Source: G963662675 sp963676845 (lineage in GTDB: Bacteria; Bacteroidota; Bacteroidia; Bacteroidales; Prolixibacteraceae). Taken from it: a stretch of DNA of 64,000 nt. Where the stretch lies: assembly GCA_963676845.2 (NCBI GenBank), contig CAXXKK010000027.1:62001-126000 (forward strand). Reading direction: 5' to 3'. A program made the translations under genes and the position numbers. The notes under the pieces were generated by a model. It was not told where the DNA came from and searched no databases. It was given only the letters and a program-made list of their open reading frames with translations. Shown in pieces: positions 18,475 to 27,973 of this stretch (the first letter of the stretch is position 1; each line of letters starts with the position of its first letter).

Positions 18475-20112
18475 ATGAATGATCGGCGTTTATACTTCAT
18501 AGTCCTTCTCCCAATAGTTTTGATTGTAATTTCTGCACTTCCCATACCGCTTGTTGTAAATGCAGCGAAATATGCAGAAGTTGGGCGCGAAATGCTCCTT
18601 AACCACGACTGGATAAACCTAACTATAGGAGGAGATGCTTACGACCAGAAACCTCCTTTATTATTTTGGATTGCAGCTGTAACATTTCAATTATTTGGAC
18701 TATCGATCCCTGCATATAAGATTGCAGTGCTTTTATTTTCATTCATTGGTATTTTTTCCACATATAAATTAGGCAAATTCTTTTATGGCAAAGATACGGG
18801 CCTCCTTGCTGCATTATTCTGGTGCACATCCCTCGGATTTCTTCACTTCAACAACGACATACACACAGATACACTACTCGCCAATTTTGTAGTTTTTTCA
18901 GTATGGCAATTTTCAGTTTATTTCAAAAACCACAAATGGAAAAATTTCATACTTGGTAGTATCGGCATTGGCCTATCAATGCTTGCTAAAGGTCCTGTCG
19001 GAATTGTTATTCCCGGAGCAGCAATAGGTGGCAGCTTACTGGTTCACCGACAATGGAAAGAGATCTTTCATTTCCGATGGCTAATTGCCCTCGCAATTGT
19101 TAGCATTATGATTCTACCTGCAATGGCCGGACTTCTCAATCAGTTTGGAATAGAAGGAATTAAATTTTATTTCTGGACGAATAATATGGGAAGAATCACA
19201 GGGTCATACCACAGCAGTAGCACTCCTGACTATTCTTTCTATCTACACACATCCCTATATGTTTTATTACCATGGACCGTATTCATGGTTTATGGTTTAA
19301 TCAAAGAAATTAAAAGCCTGTTTGGATTACGAAAAAAACCAAACAAAGATTTTGAAGTTGTAAACATTCTTGCCGCAGTTGTTTTTATTGGGATTCTATC
19401 TGTAGCAAAACAACAAAACCCACATTATTTACTTTCAGCTGTTCCTTTTTTATATATAATAAGTGCAAAATGGACAGTCCGTCTATTTGAGTCCAACAAA
19501 AACTCAAAAACACAAAATCTCATCACAGTTATCAATAAAGGAATATCAATAATAATTGGATTAACACTTTTAATTTTCCCATTAGTCGTATTTCCTGAGA
19601 AACGCGTATGGTATTGGCTTATATATATTATACTACTAACAGGGATAGCCCTATTAATATTTAAAAAGCACGATTTGTCGAAACAAATCAAAATGCTAGT
19701 ATTCACAATTACATTGGTCCTTTTTACGGTAAATGTAAACCTGCTTCCCAATATGCTCAAATTTCACACATCAATAGAAGCAGCTCATATTTTTAATGAA
19801 GAAGCTACTGAAAGTTCCACATTAAGCATGTACACTTCGGAAGCCCGACTCTGGAACCTACTACTTTACTCTAAGTCACCAGGAACCTATATTATAGAAA
19901 ACGAAGATCTTGTAGAATTCCTCCCCGCATCTGGAAACTGGATCTACACAACAGAAGATGGATATACTGATATGCTTAAAATGGGACTGGACATGGAAAT
20001 CATTAAAAAGTTCACAGAACACAAAGCACTAACAAATCAATCTGCCAGGTTCCTAAATCCAAAAACAAGAGAAAGCAGGTTTCAAACTATGTATCTTATA
20101 AAAATTAATTAA
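18475..20112 (+). CDS. PMT/ArnT-like membrane glycosyltransferase (GT39/GT83 type)
   Basis: The 545-residue protein has about eleven hydrophobic helices and a C-terminal soluble part. The N-terminal loop carries the typical acidic AEVGREML motif near residue 36, and YDQKPPLLFW near residue 60 matches the KPPL signature of lipid-linked-sugar transferases such as ArnT. LAKGPVG near residue 170 is also typical. Such enzymes move a sugar from an undecaprenyl carrier to lipid A, glycan or protein on the periplasmic side. It stands alone between the paralogue pair and the ammonium operon, so the acceptor is unknown. Confidence 0.85.
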   Translation: MNDRRLYFIVLLPIVLIVISALPIPLVVNAAKYAEVGREMLLNHDWINLTIGGDAYDQKPPLLFWIAAVTFQLFGLSIPAYKIAVLLFSFIGIFSTYKLGKFFYGKDTGLLAALFWCTSLGFLHFNNDIHTDTLLANFVVFSVWQFSVYFKNHKWKNFILGSIGIGLSMLAKGPVGIVIPGAAIGGSLLVHRQWKEIFHFRWLIALAIVSIMILPAMAGLLNQFGIEGIKFYFWTNNMGRITGSYHSSSTPDYSFYLHTSLYVLLPWTVFMVYGLIKEIKSLFGLRKKPNKDFEVVNILAAVVFIGILSVAKQQNPHYLLSAVPFLYIISAKWTVRLFESNKNSKTQNLITVINKGISIIIGLTLLIFPLVVFPEKRVWYWLIYIILLTGIALLIFKKHDLSKQIKMLVFTITLVLFTVNVNLLPNMLKFHTSIEAAHIFNEEATESSTLSMYTSEARLWNLLLYSKSPGTYIIENEDLVEFLPASGNWIYTTEDGYTDMLKMGLDMEIIKKFTEHKALTNQSARFLNPKTRESRFQTMYLIKIN

Positions 20113-20736
20113 TAACATAACATCCATACTCACTTTTCTCAATTAAAGAATAGTTGATTAACCACATAAACAAAATCACTATTGAAACATAGCACCCTTT
20201 CTCAGGAAATTTTTACGTATTGATCAATTACAACCATACAAATTAAATGCTGACAATAATATAATAGTGCAAACTCAAAAAGTAAGGTCACACATTATAA
20301 TATTAGAAGTAATTCAAAAAAACCGCTCACCTAGAACTGCATTACAACAAAACTAATCTCACCCAGAAAAGAAAGATCAGGTCTTTCTCCTCAACCGACT
20401 AAAACAGACAGAAAACCACAGATGCTATTATAATCGAGAAGAAACAAGCCGTTCTAAATATCCTTTTGATACAAATCTACTCCAAATATATTCTTTTTGT
20501 TATTTTAGTTAACATTAAATTTACATTGTGATACACATAGCATTGCAATTCCTATGTTTTGACAAATTGTTAACACTTACCAGCAATAAAAAAACAAATA
20601 GATAACAAATAATCAGTCCACCTCTATTTTTTACCCCCAAAACTGATATTTTGTTATTTTTCAAAAACACACCCCACTCAAAACAGGGGATCAATTGTTA
20701 TTTTTTGTATTTTTTTTTCAGCGCACCCCATGTTTT
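20113..20736. other. Long AT-rich intergenic region, no gene seen
   Basis: More than 600 bp after the glycosyltransferase show no convincing open frame, RNA gene or T-tailed hairpin. The promoter of the ammonium operon lies just beyond it, so upstream control sites for nitrogen regulation may be here, but none could be identified. Confidence 0.5.
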
Positions 20737-20769
20737 TTAGCATCATTTTAGAAAATATACCTACTTTTG
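20737..20769 (+). promoter_or_regulatory. Promoter of the TorF-PII-Amt operon
   Basis: TTAG at 20737-20740, a 21-nt spacer and TACTTTTG at 20762-20769 fit the phylum promoter with one -33 mismatch. This predicts a leader of about 115 nt before the ATG at 20892. Confidence 0.5.
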
Positions 20770-20891
20770 AACCGGAGAACAAAACAAACAAAGGTCATTT
20801 TAAAAATTTCGAGCATTTTAAAAGATCACACGTTAAAGCAAAACCAAAAAAGATTAATTAAAAGTTTAGTTTAACCTTAAATTATTTTATC

Positions 20892-21539
20892 ATGAAAAAG
20901 ACACTTTTAGTTTTAGTTGTAGCAATTTCTAGTCTTTTTGCTTATAACGTACAAGCACAAAGCTGGGACACAGGCCTTGACATTTATTCAAGTTACATCT
21001 GGCGTGGTGCTAAATTTGGAGACGGTGCTGCATTCCAGCCTTACGTTGAATTTGCAGCCGGTGATTTCGCTGTTGGAGCATGGGGTTCTGTAAACAGTGG
21101 TTCAGAAGAAGCTTTAGAAATGGACCTTTACGCAGGTTATGATTTTGGACCTGTTTCTATCACAGTTACTGACTACTATTTTGGTGGCGACTGGACAGAT
21201 GGTGACATGCACGCATTCGAACCAAGTCTTGGTTTAAGCTTAGGCGATTTCGGACTTACCGCTGCATACATGACAGGTGACGGTATTGATGACACTTACC
21301 TTGAAGCAGCTTATTCTTTCGGTTCAGTTGACCTAGCAATTGGTGCAGGTGACGGACAATACACTTATGTAGAAAACGAAGATGGAACAGTTGATGATGA
21401 TTTCGGAATTTGTAATATAACCGTAGGCACATCAAAAGACATTGAAATTACTGACACTTTCGTTCTTCCTGTTTCAGGATCAGTTACCCTTAACCCTACT
21501 ACAGGTGGATTCTTCATCACAGCAGGTCTTTCATTATAA
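20892..21539 (+). CDS. TorF-family outer-membrane beta-barrel protein in the ammonium operon
   Basis: The 215-residue protein has a signal peptide ending VQAQ (about residue 23). It starts its mature part with GLDIYSSYIWRGAKF, typical of TorF/Gcw_chp putative porins, and then has repeated short beta-strands ending in AGLSL. It lies 19 bp upstream of the PII gene and shares its promoter with PII and Amt. This suggests a nitrogen-related outer-membrane role, such as passage of ammonium or small nitrogen compounds. That role is inferred from position only. Confidence 0.75.
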   Translation: MKKTLLVLVVAISSLFAYNVQAQSWDTGLDIYSSYIWRGAKFGDGAAFQPYVEFAAGDFAVGAWGSVNSGSEEALEMDLYAGYDFGPVSITVTDYYFGGDWTDGDMHAFEPSLGLSLGDFGLTAAYMTGDGIDDTYLEAAYSFGSVDLAIGAGDGQYTYVENEDGTVDDDFGICNITVGTSKDIEITDTFVLPVSGSVTLNPTTGGFFITAGLSL

Positions 21540-21558
21540 TTTTTAAAAACAGATTCTC

Positions 21559-21915
21559 ATGAAAAAGATTGAAGCGATTATTAGAAAATCCAAATTCGAC
21601 GAAGTGACTGAAGCGCTTCTAGAAGCTGGGATTGATTTCTACTCTTACTGGGATGTACGTGGTGTTGGCCAGACAACTGAAGAACGTGTTTACCGTGGAG
21701 TAGTGTACGATACAAGTACAATCGAAAGAACATTAATTTCAATTATCGTTCGCGATAAAAACGTTGAAAAAACAGTTTTGGCTATCATGAAAGCCGGTAG
21801 AACTGGTGAAATAGGTGATGGTAAAATATTCATCACATCAGTTGATGAGTCATACCGTATCCGCACCGGAGAATTTGGCGATGAGTCACTATATATAAAA
21901 GGTAAAGAAGAATAA
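21559..21915 (+). CDS. glnK: PII nitrogen-regulatory protein with atypical T-loop
   Basis: The 118-residue protein has the ferredoxin-like PII core: MKKIEAIIRKSKF at the N-terminus, the B-loop TGEIGDGKIF at about 83-92 and IRTGE near 103. It senses ATP/ADP and 2-oxoglutarate and binds the ammonium channel encoded 17 bp downstream. The T-loop reads VRGVGQTTEERVYRGVVY. The Tyr corresponding to Tyr51 is kept, but the usual GRQKG segment, including the Arg before the 2-oxoglutarate-contacting Gln, is missing and the loop is one residue shorter than in E. coli GlnB. The gene symbol is based on linkage to amt. Confidence 0.93.
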   Translation: MKKIEAIIRKSKFDEVTEALLEAGIDFYSYWDVRGVGQTTEERVYRGVVYDTSTIERTLISIIVRDKNVEKTVLAIMKAGRTGEIGDGKIFITSVDESYRIRTGEFGDESLYIKGKEE

Positions 21916-21932
21916 AAAAAATTTAATTTATC

Positions 21933-23162
21933 ATGGAAGAAACTTTACAAGGCCTAACGGTAGGCATAGATAATATGTGGTTGCTGATTGCTGGATTTTT
22001 GGTAATGTTTATGCAACCAGGGTTTGCTATGGTGGAAGCAGGTTTCACCCGCTCTAAGAACACTGCAAACATCTTGATGAAAAACTTAATGGACTATTCA
22101 ATTGGTTCACTCTTATATTGGATTATTGGTTTCACCTTAATGTATGGTGATTCAATAGGTGGTTTTATTGGTACTCCTGATCTATTCTTCATGAGTGATG
22201 GATTCGGAAGTTATTCAGATTACGCTGACTTATTCTTCCAAACTGTATTTGCTGCAACTGCTGCAACTATCGTTTCCGGAGCCATGGCAGAACGTACTGA
22301 ATTTAAAGCATACCTTATTTTCTCAATTGTAATTACTGTATTAATTTACCCAATCTCAGGACACTGGACATGGGGTGGCGGATGGTTAAGCGAAATGGGA
22401 TTCCATGACTTTGCTGGTTCATCTATCGTACACTCTGTTGGTGGATGGTTAGGATTAGCTGGTGCTACAATAATTGGTCCTCGTATTGGGAAATATACAA
22501 AAGACGGAAAAGCAAAAGCGATTCCTGGACACAACTTAATGATTGGCGCACTTGGTGTATTCATCCTTTGGTTCGGATGGTTCGGTTTCAACCCTGGATC
22601 TCAACTAGCTGCTGCTGGCATTGAAAACGCTGTTGCAATTGGCCATATTGCTGTAACAACCAACCTAGCTGCTGCTGCTGGTGCAGTTACTGCAATGATC
22701 GTATCTTGGGTACGCTACGGAGCACCTTCATTATCAATCTCATTAAACGGAGCATTAGCTGGTCTAGTTGCCATTACAGCTGGTTGTGATGCTGTTGACC
22801 CAATGGGTGCATTGGCTATCGGTATTATTGCTGGATTCGTTCTACCATTTGCAGTAGAATTCTTCGATAAAGTATTAAAAGTTGACGACCCTGTAGGTGC
22901 AGTTTCTGTACACGGTGTATGTGGTGCTCTTGGTACTTTGATGGTTGGTTTATTCTCAACTTCAGAAGGTTTATTCTACGGTAACGGAGCTGGTCTACTA
23001 GGAGTTCAAGCTCTTGGTGTACTTTCATTCTTCGTTTGGGCATTCGGTACTGGTCTTATTTTATTCTTCATCTTGAAGAAAGCCGGTATCCTAAGAGTTC
23101 CAAAACGTATCGAAGAAGAAGGATTAGATGTATATGAACACGGAGAAAGTGCCTACAATTAA
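21933..23162 (+). CDS. amt: Ammonium transporter (Amt/MEP/Rh family)
   Basis: The 409-residue channel has eleven expected membrane helices. Recognisable Amt motifs include FMQPGFAMVEAGFTRSKN near residue 25, FFQTVFAATAATIVSGAMAER near 100, HSVGGWLGLAGA near 167 with the first pore His, and HGVCGALGTL near 326 with the second pore His. The C-terminal tail is short. It moves ammonium across the inner membrane and is controlled by the PII protein encoded just upstream. It is the last gene of the operon, followed by two hairpins. Confidence 0.97.
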   Translation: MEETLQGLTVGIDNMWLLIAGFLVMFMQPGFAMVEAGFTRSKNTANILMKNLMDYSIGSLLYWIIGFTLMYGDSIGGFIGTPDLFFMSDGFGSYSDYADLFFQTVFAATAATIVSGAMAERTEFKAYLIFSIVITVLIYPISGHWTWGGGWLSEMGFHDFAGSSIVHSVGGWLGLAGATIIGPRIGKYTKDGKAKAIPGHNLMIGALGVFILWFGWFGFNPGSQLAAAGIENAVAIGHIAVTTNLAAAAGAVTAMIVSWVRYGAPSLSISLNGALAGLVAITAGCDAVDPMGALAIGIIAGFVLPFAVEFFDKVLKVDDPVGAVSVHGVCGALGTLMVGLFSTSEGLFYGNGAGLLGVQALGVLSFFVWAFGTGLILFFILKKAGILRVPKRIEEEGLDVYEHGESAYN

Positions 23163-23196
23163 TAATTTCTTCAGCCTTTAAGTCTGTAGCTTTCTC

Positions 23197-23221
23197 AAGG
23201 GCCTACCAATGGTAGGCCCTT
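23197..23221 (+). terminator. Hairpin after amt
   Basis: An 11-bp GC-rich perfect stem (AAGGGCCTACC paired with GGTAGGCCCTT) has a 3-nt loop. The T run is weak (TATTCC). Confidence 0.65.
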
Positions 23222-23237
23222 ATTCCATAAGGATATA

Positions 23238-23283
23238 AAAAAGAAGAAGGACATTTTCTGTTGAAAATGTCCTTCTTCTTTTT
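23238..23283 (+). terminator. Second, 21-bp perfect hairpin after amt
   Basis: Positions 23238-23258 and 23263-23283 are perfect reverse complements around a 4-nt loop, with A-rich and T-rich ends. It is likely a strong terminator; the length and perfection are unusual. The rest of the gap to dnaK (to 23588) shows no gene. Confidence 0.7.
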
Positions 23284-23588
23284 CACCTAAAAGCTTTAAA
23301 TATTCAATCCTTCACAACCTACCCCTGCAAAAATTCACACAAACAAACTAGGATAGTTATTGTATTTTACAAGCAAGCTAAATAGTTTATTAATTTTCAT
23401 ACATACAAAATATTATTGGGTGCAATTTTCTCTTTAAACTCAAGAACAGATTGTTATAAGTTCCTCCAATATATATCGATATAAAAACAGAACAATTCAA
23501 ACAAGTCACATCCAGTCTTCATTTCATTTTATCATCAATATAGCTTCTCCTTGATCCTGTTAGACTATAACTAGTCTGACAAAACAAA

Positions 23589-23618
23589 AAAAAGTCCGGA
23601 TGAAAACACCCGGACTTT
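23589..23618 (-). terminator. Terminator of dnaK
   Basis: On the minus strand, AAAGTCCGG and CCGGACTTT pair around a 10-nt loop and end in a run of eight or more T. Confidence 0.85.
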
Positions 23619-23640
23619 AATAAAACTATACAAATCTATC

Positions 23641-25560
23641 CTATTTCACTTCTTCAAAATCTACATCAGTAACTTCTCCATCCTGTGATGAATCGGATGA
23701 TTGCCCGTTACCTCCCTGAGCTCCTGCATCAGGACCTGGTTGTTGTTGCCCTGCCTGTGCCTGCGCATTATACATTTCCTGTGAAGCAGCCTGGAAGACT
23801 TCATTCAACTCAGTAGTTGCAGCATCAATTGCAGCAATATCCTGATTTTTATGAGCTTCTTTCAATTTACCTAAAGCAGCTTCAATTGGGCCTTTTTTAT
23901 CTGCCGGAAGCTTGTCCCCAAACTCCTTAAGCTGTTTTTCAGTCTGGAAGATCAGACTATCAGCCTGATTCATCTTGTCTACTTTTTCTTTGGCTTGCTT
24001 ATCTGCATCTGCATTTGCAGCAGCTTCGTCTCGCATACGCTTAATTTCATCATCACTCAAGCCCGAAGATGCTTCAATACGAATTGATTGAGATTTACCT
24101 GTTGCTTTATCTTTTGCATGAACATTCAAAATACCATTCGCATCAATATCGAAAGAAACTTCAATTTGAGGCACACCTCTTGGAGATGGTGGTATTCCAT
24201 CTAAGTGGAAACGTCCAATTGTTTTATTGCCGCCAGCCATTGGGCGTTCACCCTGCAATACATGAATTTCTACAGAAGGCTGATTATCTGCAGCCGTTGT
24301 AAATGTTTCCGATTTCTTTGTTGGAATTGTAGTGTTTGCCTCAATCAATTTAGTCATTACACCACCCATCGTTTCAATACCCAATGAAAGAGGAGTAACA
24401 TCCAGAAGCAATACATCTTTAACTTCACCTGTTAAAACACCACCTTGAATAGCAGCGCCAACAGCCACAACTTCGTCAGGGTTAACACCTTTAGAAGCCT
24501 CCTTCCCAAAGATTGATTTTACTTTTTCCTGAACAGCAGGAATACGAGTTGATCCACCAACCAAAATAACCTCATCAACATCAGATGCACTTACACCTGC
24601 ATTTTTCATTGCTTTCTGACATGGACCTACAATTGCATTAATCAAACTGTCTGCCAATTGCTCGAACTTAGAACGAGTCAGAGTTTTCACCAAGTGTTTT
24701 GGGACTCCATCCACTGGCATAATATATGGTAAATTGATTTCCGTCTGAGTTGAACTAGAAAGCTCAATTTTTGCTTTTTCAGCAGCTTCTTTCAAACGCT
24801 GTAGGGCCATTGGGTCTTTTCTCAAGTCAAGGCCTTCATCTTTCTGAAATTCATCAGCCAACCAATCAATAATAACCTGGTCAAAATCATCACCACCTAA
24901 GTGCGTATCACCATCGGTTGATTTTACTTCAAATACACCATCTCCCAATTCCAGGATTGAAATATCGAAAGTACCACCTCCAAGGTCAAACACTGCAATC
25001 TTAATATCTCTATCCATTTTATCAAGGCCATATGCCAAAGATGCAGCAGTAGGCTCATTGATAATACGACGAACTTGCAAACCTGCAATCTCTCCAGCTT
25101 CTTTCGTTGCCTGACGCTGAGCATCATTAAAATAAGCAGGCACAGTAATTACTGCTTCTGTAACTTCCTGTCCAAGATAATCTTCTGCTGTTTTCTTCAT
25201 TTTTTGAAGAACCATTGCTGAAATCTCCTGTGGAGAATATTTGCGATCATCAATTTGAACACGAGGCGTATTATTATCGCCCTGTACAACTTGATACGGT
25301 ACACGGCCAATTTCTTTTGCTACATTTGAATGAGATTCCCCCATAAAACGTTTAATAGAAAAAATTGTCTTCTGAGGATTTGTAATGGCCTGACGTTTTG
25401 CAGGATCACCAATTTTTCGCTCTCCATTTTCAACAAATGCAACAACTGAAGGAGTTGTTCTTTTCCCTTCGCTATTAGGTATTACAACCGGCTCATTACC
25501 TTCCATAACTGAAACGCAGGAGTTTGTCGTACCTAAATCGATTCCTATTATTTTTCCCAT
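23641..25560 (-). CDS. dnaK: Chaperone DnaK (Hsp70)
   Basis: The 639-residue protein has a normal Hsp70 layout. The nucleotide-binding domain starts IGIDLGTTNSCV, with phosphate loops FDLGGGTFDIS and VGGSTRIPAVQ. The linker VLLLDVTPLSLGIE is followed by the substrate-binding beta domain (TTIPTKKSE, QGER) and helical lid. A Gln/Gly-rich disordered tail ends EVTDVDFEEVK. It folds and protects proteins in the cytosol with DnaJ and GrpE, which are not adjacent here. The gene appears monocistronic, with its own terminator. Confidence 0.99.
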   Translation of the reverse strand: MGKIIGIDLGTTNSCVSVMEGNEPVVIPNSEGKRTTPSVVAFVENGERKIGDPAKRQAITNPQKTIFSIKRFMGESHSNVAKEIGRVPYQVVQGDNNTPRVQIDDRKYSPQEISAMVLQKMKKTAEDYLGQEVTEAVITVPAYFNDAQRQATKEAGEIAGLQVRRIINEPTAASLAYGLDKMDRDIKIAVFDLGGGTFDISILELGDGVFEVKSTDGDTHLGGDDFDQVIIDWLADEFQKDEGLDLRKDPMALQRLKEAAEKAKIELSSSTQTEINLPYIMPVDGVPKHLVKTLTRSKFEQLADSLINAIVGPCQKAMKNAGVSASDVDEVILVGGSTRIPAVQEKVKSIFGKEASKGVNPDEVVAVGAAIQGGVLTGEVKDVLLLDVTPLSLGIETMGGVMTKLIEANTTIPTKKSETFTTAADNQPSVEIHVLQGERPMAGGNKTIGRFHLDGIPPSPRGVPQIEVSFDIDANGILNVHAKDKATGKSQSIRIEASSGLSDDEIKRMRDEAAANADADKQAKEKVDKMNQADSLIFQTEKQLKEFGDKLPADKKGPIEAALGKLKEAHKNQDIAAIDAATTELNEVFQAASQEMYNAQAQAGQQQPGPDAGAQGGNGQSSDSSQDGEVTDVDFEEVK

Positions 25561-25809
25561 TTTAAATTATATATTTTAATTATTTCAATCTTTAATATTG
25601 ATTTTTTCAGCCATCAATAATCAATGACTATGCCAAGCAAAAAATACAAATACAAGATGCAATATTGGCATAAAAACCATCTCTTAAATTATAGCCATGT
25701 CACTATAGGTGACAAAAAGACACTAGACAGAAAGAAGAAACAAACAACAACCATACTAGGAATAGTTTCGTAAAAAGTTATTTACTTTGTGGCTTATAAC
25801 ACAGATATT

Positions 25810-26625
25810 ATGTCAGTACATAAAGAGATAAAGAAAGTTACAACACATGTACTCTCCGAAATGAAACTCAAGGGAGAGAAAATTACCATGCTAACCAGCT
25901 ACGACTACAGCATGGCAAGACTAGCTGATGAAGCAGGATTAGATGCAATACTAGTTGGCGACTCTGCCTCTAATGTCATGTCTGGAAACGAAACGACTCT
26001 GCCTATTACACTGGATCAAATGATTTATCATGGCACTTCTGTTGTAAAAGCAGCAAAAAGAGCTCTGGTTGTTGTTGACATGCCTTTTGGAACATACCAA
26101 GGCAACAGCAAAGAAGCATTAAGCTCTGCCATCCGCATCATGAAAGAAACAGCTGCAGATGCTGTAAAACTTGAGGGAGGTAAAGAAATTATCGAGTCAG
26201 TAGATCGTATTCTTTCAGCAGGGATTCCCATCATGGGACATCTGGGTTTAATGCCTCAATCAATTCACAAATACGGAACTTACACAGTAAGAGCCAAACA
26301 AGACGAAGAAGCTCAAAAACTCATTGACGATGCTAAACTTCTTGAAAAAGCTGGATGTTTTGCCATCGTTCTTGAAAAAATACCAGCTGCCTTAGGGAAA
26401 CAAGTTGCAGAAGCAGTTAAAATCCCAATTATTGGTATTGGCGCAGGGAATGGAGTAGACGGACAGGTTCTTGTTATTCATGATATGTTGGGAATCACCC
26501 AGGAATTCTCTCCTCGTTTTTTACGACGCTACCACAACCTGGCAGCAGAAATAAAGGGAGCTATCGGCAACTATATCAGTGATGTGAAATCTCAGAATTT
26601 CCCGAACGAAAGAGAACAATACTAA
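25810..26625 (+). CDS. panB: 3-methyl-2-oxobutanoate hydroxymethyltransferase
   Basis: PanB adds a hydroxymethyl group from methylene-THF to 2-oxoisovalerate, giving ketopantoate for pantothenate and CoA synthesis. From the ATG at 25810 it has 271 residues. Motifs include TSYDYSMARLADEAG, the Mg2+ site VGDSASNVM, VKLEGG and GHLGLMPQS. An in-frame GTG at 25789 would extend it by 7 residues. The sequence TTACTTTG at 25782-25789, close to a -7 element, overlaps that GTG, which favours the ATG. It is alone, without panC or panD nearby. Confidence 0.96.
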   Translation: MSVHKEIKKVTTHVLSEMKLKGEKITMLTSYDYSMARLADEAGLDAILVGDSASNVMSGNETTLPITLDQMIYHGTSVVKAAKRALVVVDMPFGTYQGNSKEALSSAIRIMKETAADAVKLEGGKEIIESVDRILSAGIPIMGHLGLMPQSIHKYGTYTVRAKQDEEAQKLIDDAKLLEKAGCFAIVLEKIPAALGKQVAEAVKIPIIGIGAGNGVDGQVLVIHDMLGITQEFSPRFLRRYHNLAAEIKGAIGNYISDVKSQNFPNEREQY

Positions 26626-26700
26626 CACACCTATATTCATTATAAATATTTCGGGCACCATTAATTGTTGCCCGATTTTTTTCAGCTAAAGGAATTAAAG

Positions 26701-27387
26701 ATGCAAGTTATTTACGAAGACAACCACATCATAGCCGTCAACAAAGCCTGTGGAGAAATTGTACAAGGCGACAAAACCGGAGACATTACGTTAATTGACC
26801 AGGTTAAAGCCTACATCAAAAAGAAATACAACAAGCCCGGCGATGTATACCTGGGATCTCCCCACCGCCTGGACAGGCCAACCAGCGGAGTCGTAATTTT
26901 TGCACGAACCAGCAAAGCCCTTACCCGGCTGAACGAAATGTTTCAAACCAAAGATGCCATCAAAAAAACATATTGGGCTGTCGTTGATATTCTTCCAGAA
27001 AAAGAAGAAGACACATTAGAACACTACCTCTGGAAAGATGAAGGAAAGAATAAAAGTTTTGCTTCAATGCAACAAAAAAAAGGAGCCCGGCTTTCACAAC
27101 TTACATACAGACATAAGGCAAGTCTTAATCGCTTTCACCTGTTAGAAGTTGAACTACACACAGGAAGACATCATCAGATCAGGGTTCAACTTTCTAAAAT
27201 TGGATGCCACATTAAGGGTGATTTAAAATACGGGGCATCACGAAGCAATCCGGACGGTGGAATACATTTACATGCCCGAAAAATCGAATTCATACACCCC
27301 GTAAAGAAAGAACCGATTACAATTATCGCACAACCACCAAAGGGAGATGCGATCTGGGATGATATTGCTCAAATAAAAAATCTATAA
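26701..27387 (+). CDS. RluA-family pseudouridine synthase
   Basis: The 228-residue enzyme (from ATG 26701) isomerises specific uridines in rRNA or tRNA. The catalytic Asp lies in SPHRLDRPTSGVV near residue 60, and the family's C-terminal HTGRHHQIRVQL and HLHARKIEF motifs are present. There is no S4 domain, so it resembles the short RluA/RluC-like or TruC-like types. An in-frame ATG at 26665 would add residues (LPDFFQLKELK) that lie outside the conserved start MQVIYEDNHIIAVNK. The target site is not deducible. Confidence 0.92.
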   Translation: MQVIYEDNHIIAVNKACGEIVQGDKTGDITLIDQVKAYIKKKYNKPGDVYLGSPHRLDRPTSGVVIFARTSKALTRLNEMFQTKDAIKKTYWAVVDILPEKEEDTLEHYLWKDEGKNKSFASMQQKKGARLSQLTYRHKASLNRFHLLEVELHTGRHHQIRVQLSKIGCHIKGDLKYGASRSNPDGGIHLHARKIEFIHPVKKEPITIIAQPPKGDAIWDDIAQIKNL

Positions 27388-27393
27388 ATCAAC

Positions 27394-27879
27394 CTACACA
27401 TTCAATGAATCTCCATTAAAATTAAGGGGAAGCAAAGATTGAACATTATTCAAAACCTGAAATTTATTTCCATAGTCAAGGATTACCCGAATGGGTTGCT
27501 TAAAACGATGTTCTGTCTCAAGTAAAGCCTGACGACAAGCTCCACAAGGACTTATAAAAGCAACTGGTTCTCCATTTTTATTAACAGCAGCCACTGCAAT
27601 TGCCAGAACAGGCTCATTCGGGAAATTTGCATTTGCCCAAAACAAAACTGTTCGTTCAGCACAAAGCCCTTCCGGGAAGGAGGCATTCTCTTGATTATTC
27701 CCTCTAACAATCCTTCCATCAGTCAACCTCAATGCTGCGCCCACCTTGTAACTTGAATATGGAGCATATGCCTGAGCACTTATCTCTCTGGCAGCAAGCA
27801 CAAGTTCCTGATCTTTCTCAGATAATTCTGAAATATGCTCATACTCAAAAACAACAATCTTAATTTCTTTCGTTTGCAT
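27394..27879 (-). CDS. cdd: Cytidine deaminase
   Basis: Cdd deaminates cytidine and deoxycytidine to uridines in pyrimidine salvage. The zinc site is visible as C-A-E in GLCAERTVL (Cys ligand and catalytic Glu) and PCGACRQAL (two further Cys ligands). APYSSYKVGAAL near the N-terminus binds nucleoside. From ATG 27879 it has 161 residues; an upstream ATG at 27897 would add six. Its upstream region is shared with the divergent glucosaminidase gene. Confidence 0.95.
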   Translation of the reverse strand: MQTKEIKIVVFEYEHISELSEKDQELVLAAREISAQAYAPYSSYKVGAALRLTDGRIVRGNNQENASFPEGLCAERTVLFWANANFPNEPVLAIAVAAVNKNGEPVAFISPCGACRQALLETEHRFKQPIRVILDYGNKFQVLNNVQSLLPLNFNGDSLNV

Positions 27880-27973
27880 AGAAATGTATTTGTTCAAAAA
27901 TACATTAATAAATGATTTTTACCCAGTACATATAAATTCAGGTCTTTTTTTATTTTTGCTAAAAATCACCATT

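Noticed and set aside
25789..25809. GTG start for panB
   Set aside because: It overlaps a probable -7 promoter element and adds residues outside the conserved PanB start.
27884..27973. Longer N-terminus of the glucosaminidase
   Set aside because: It overlaps cdd and places 30 atypical residues before a clear signal peptide.
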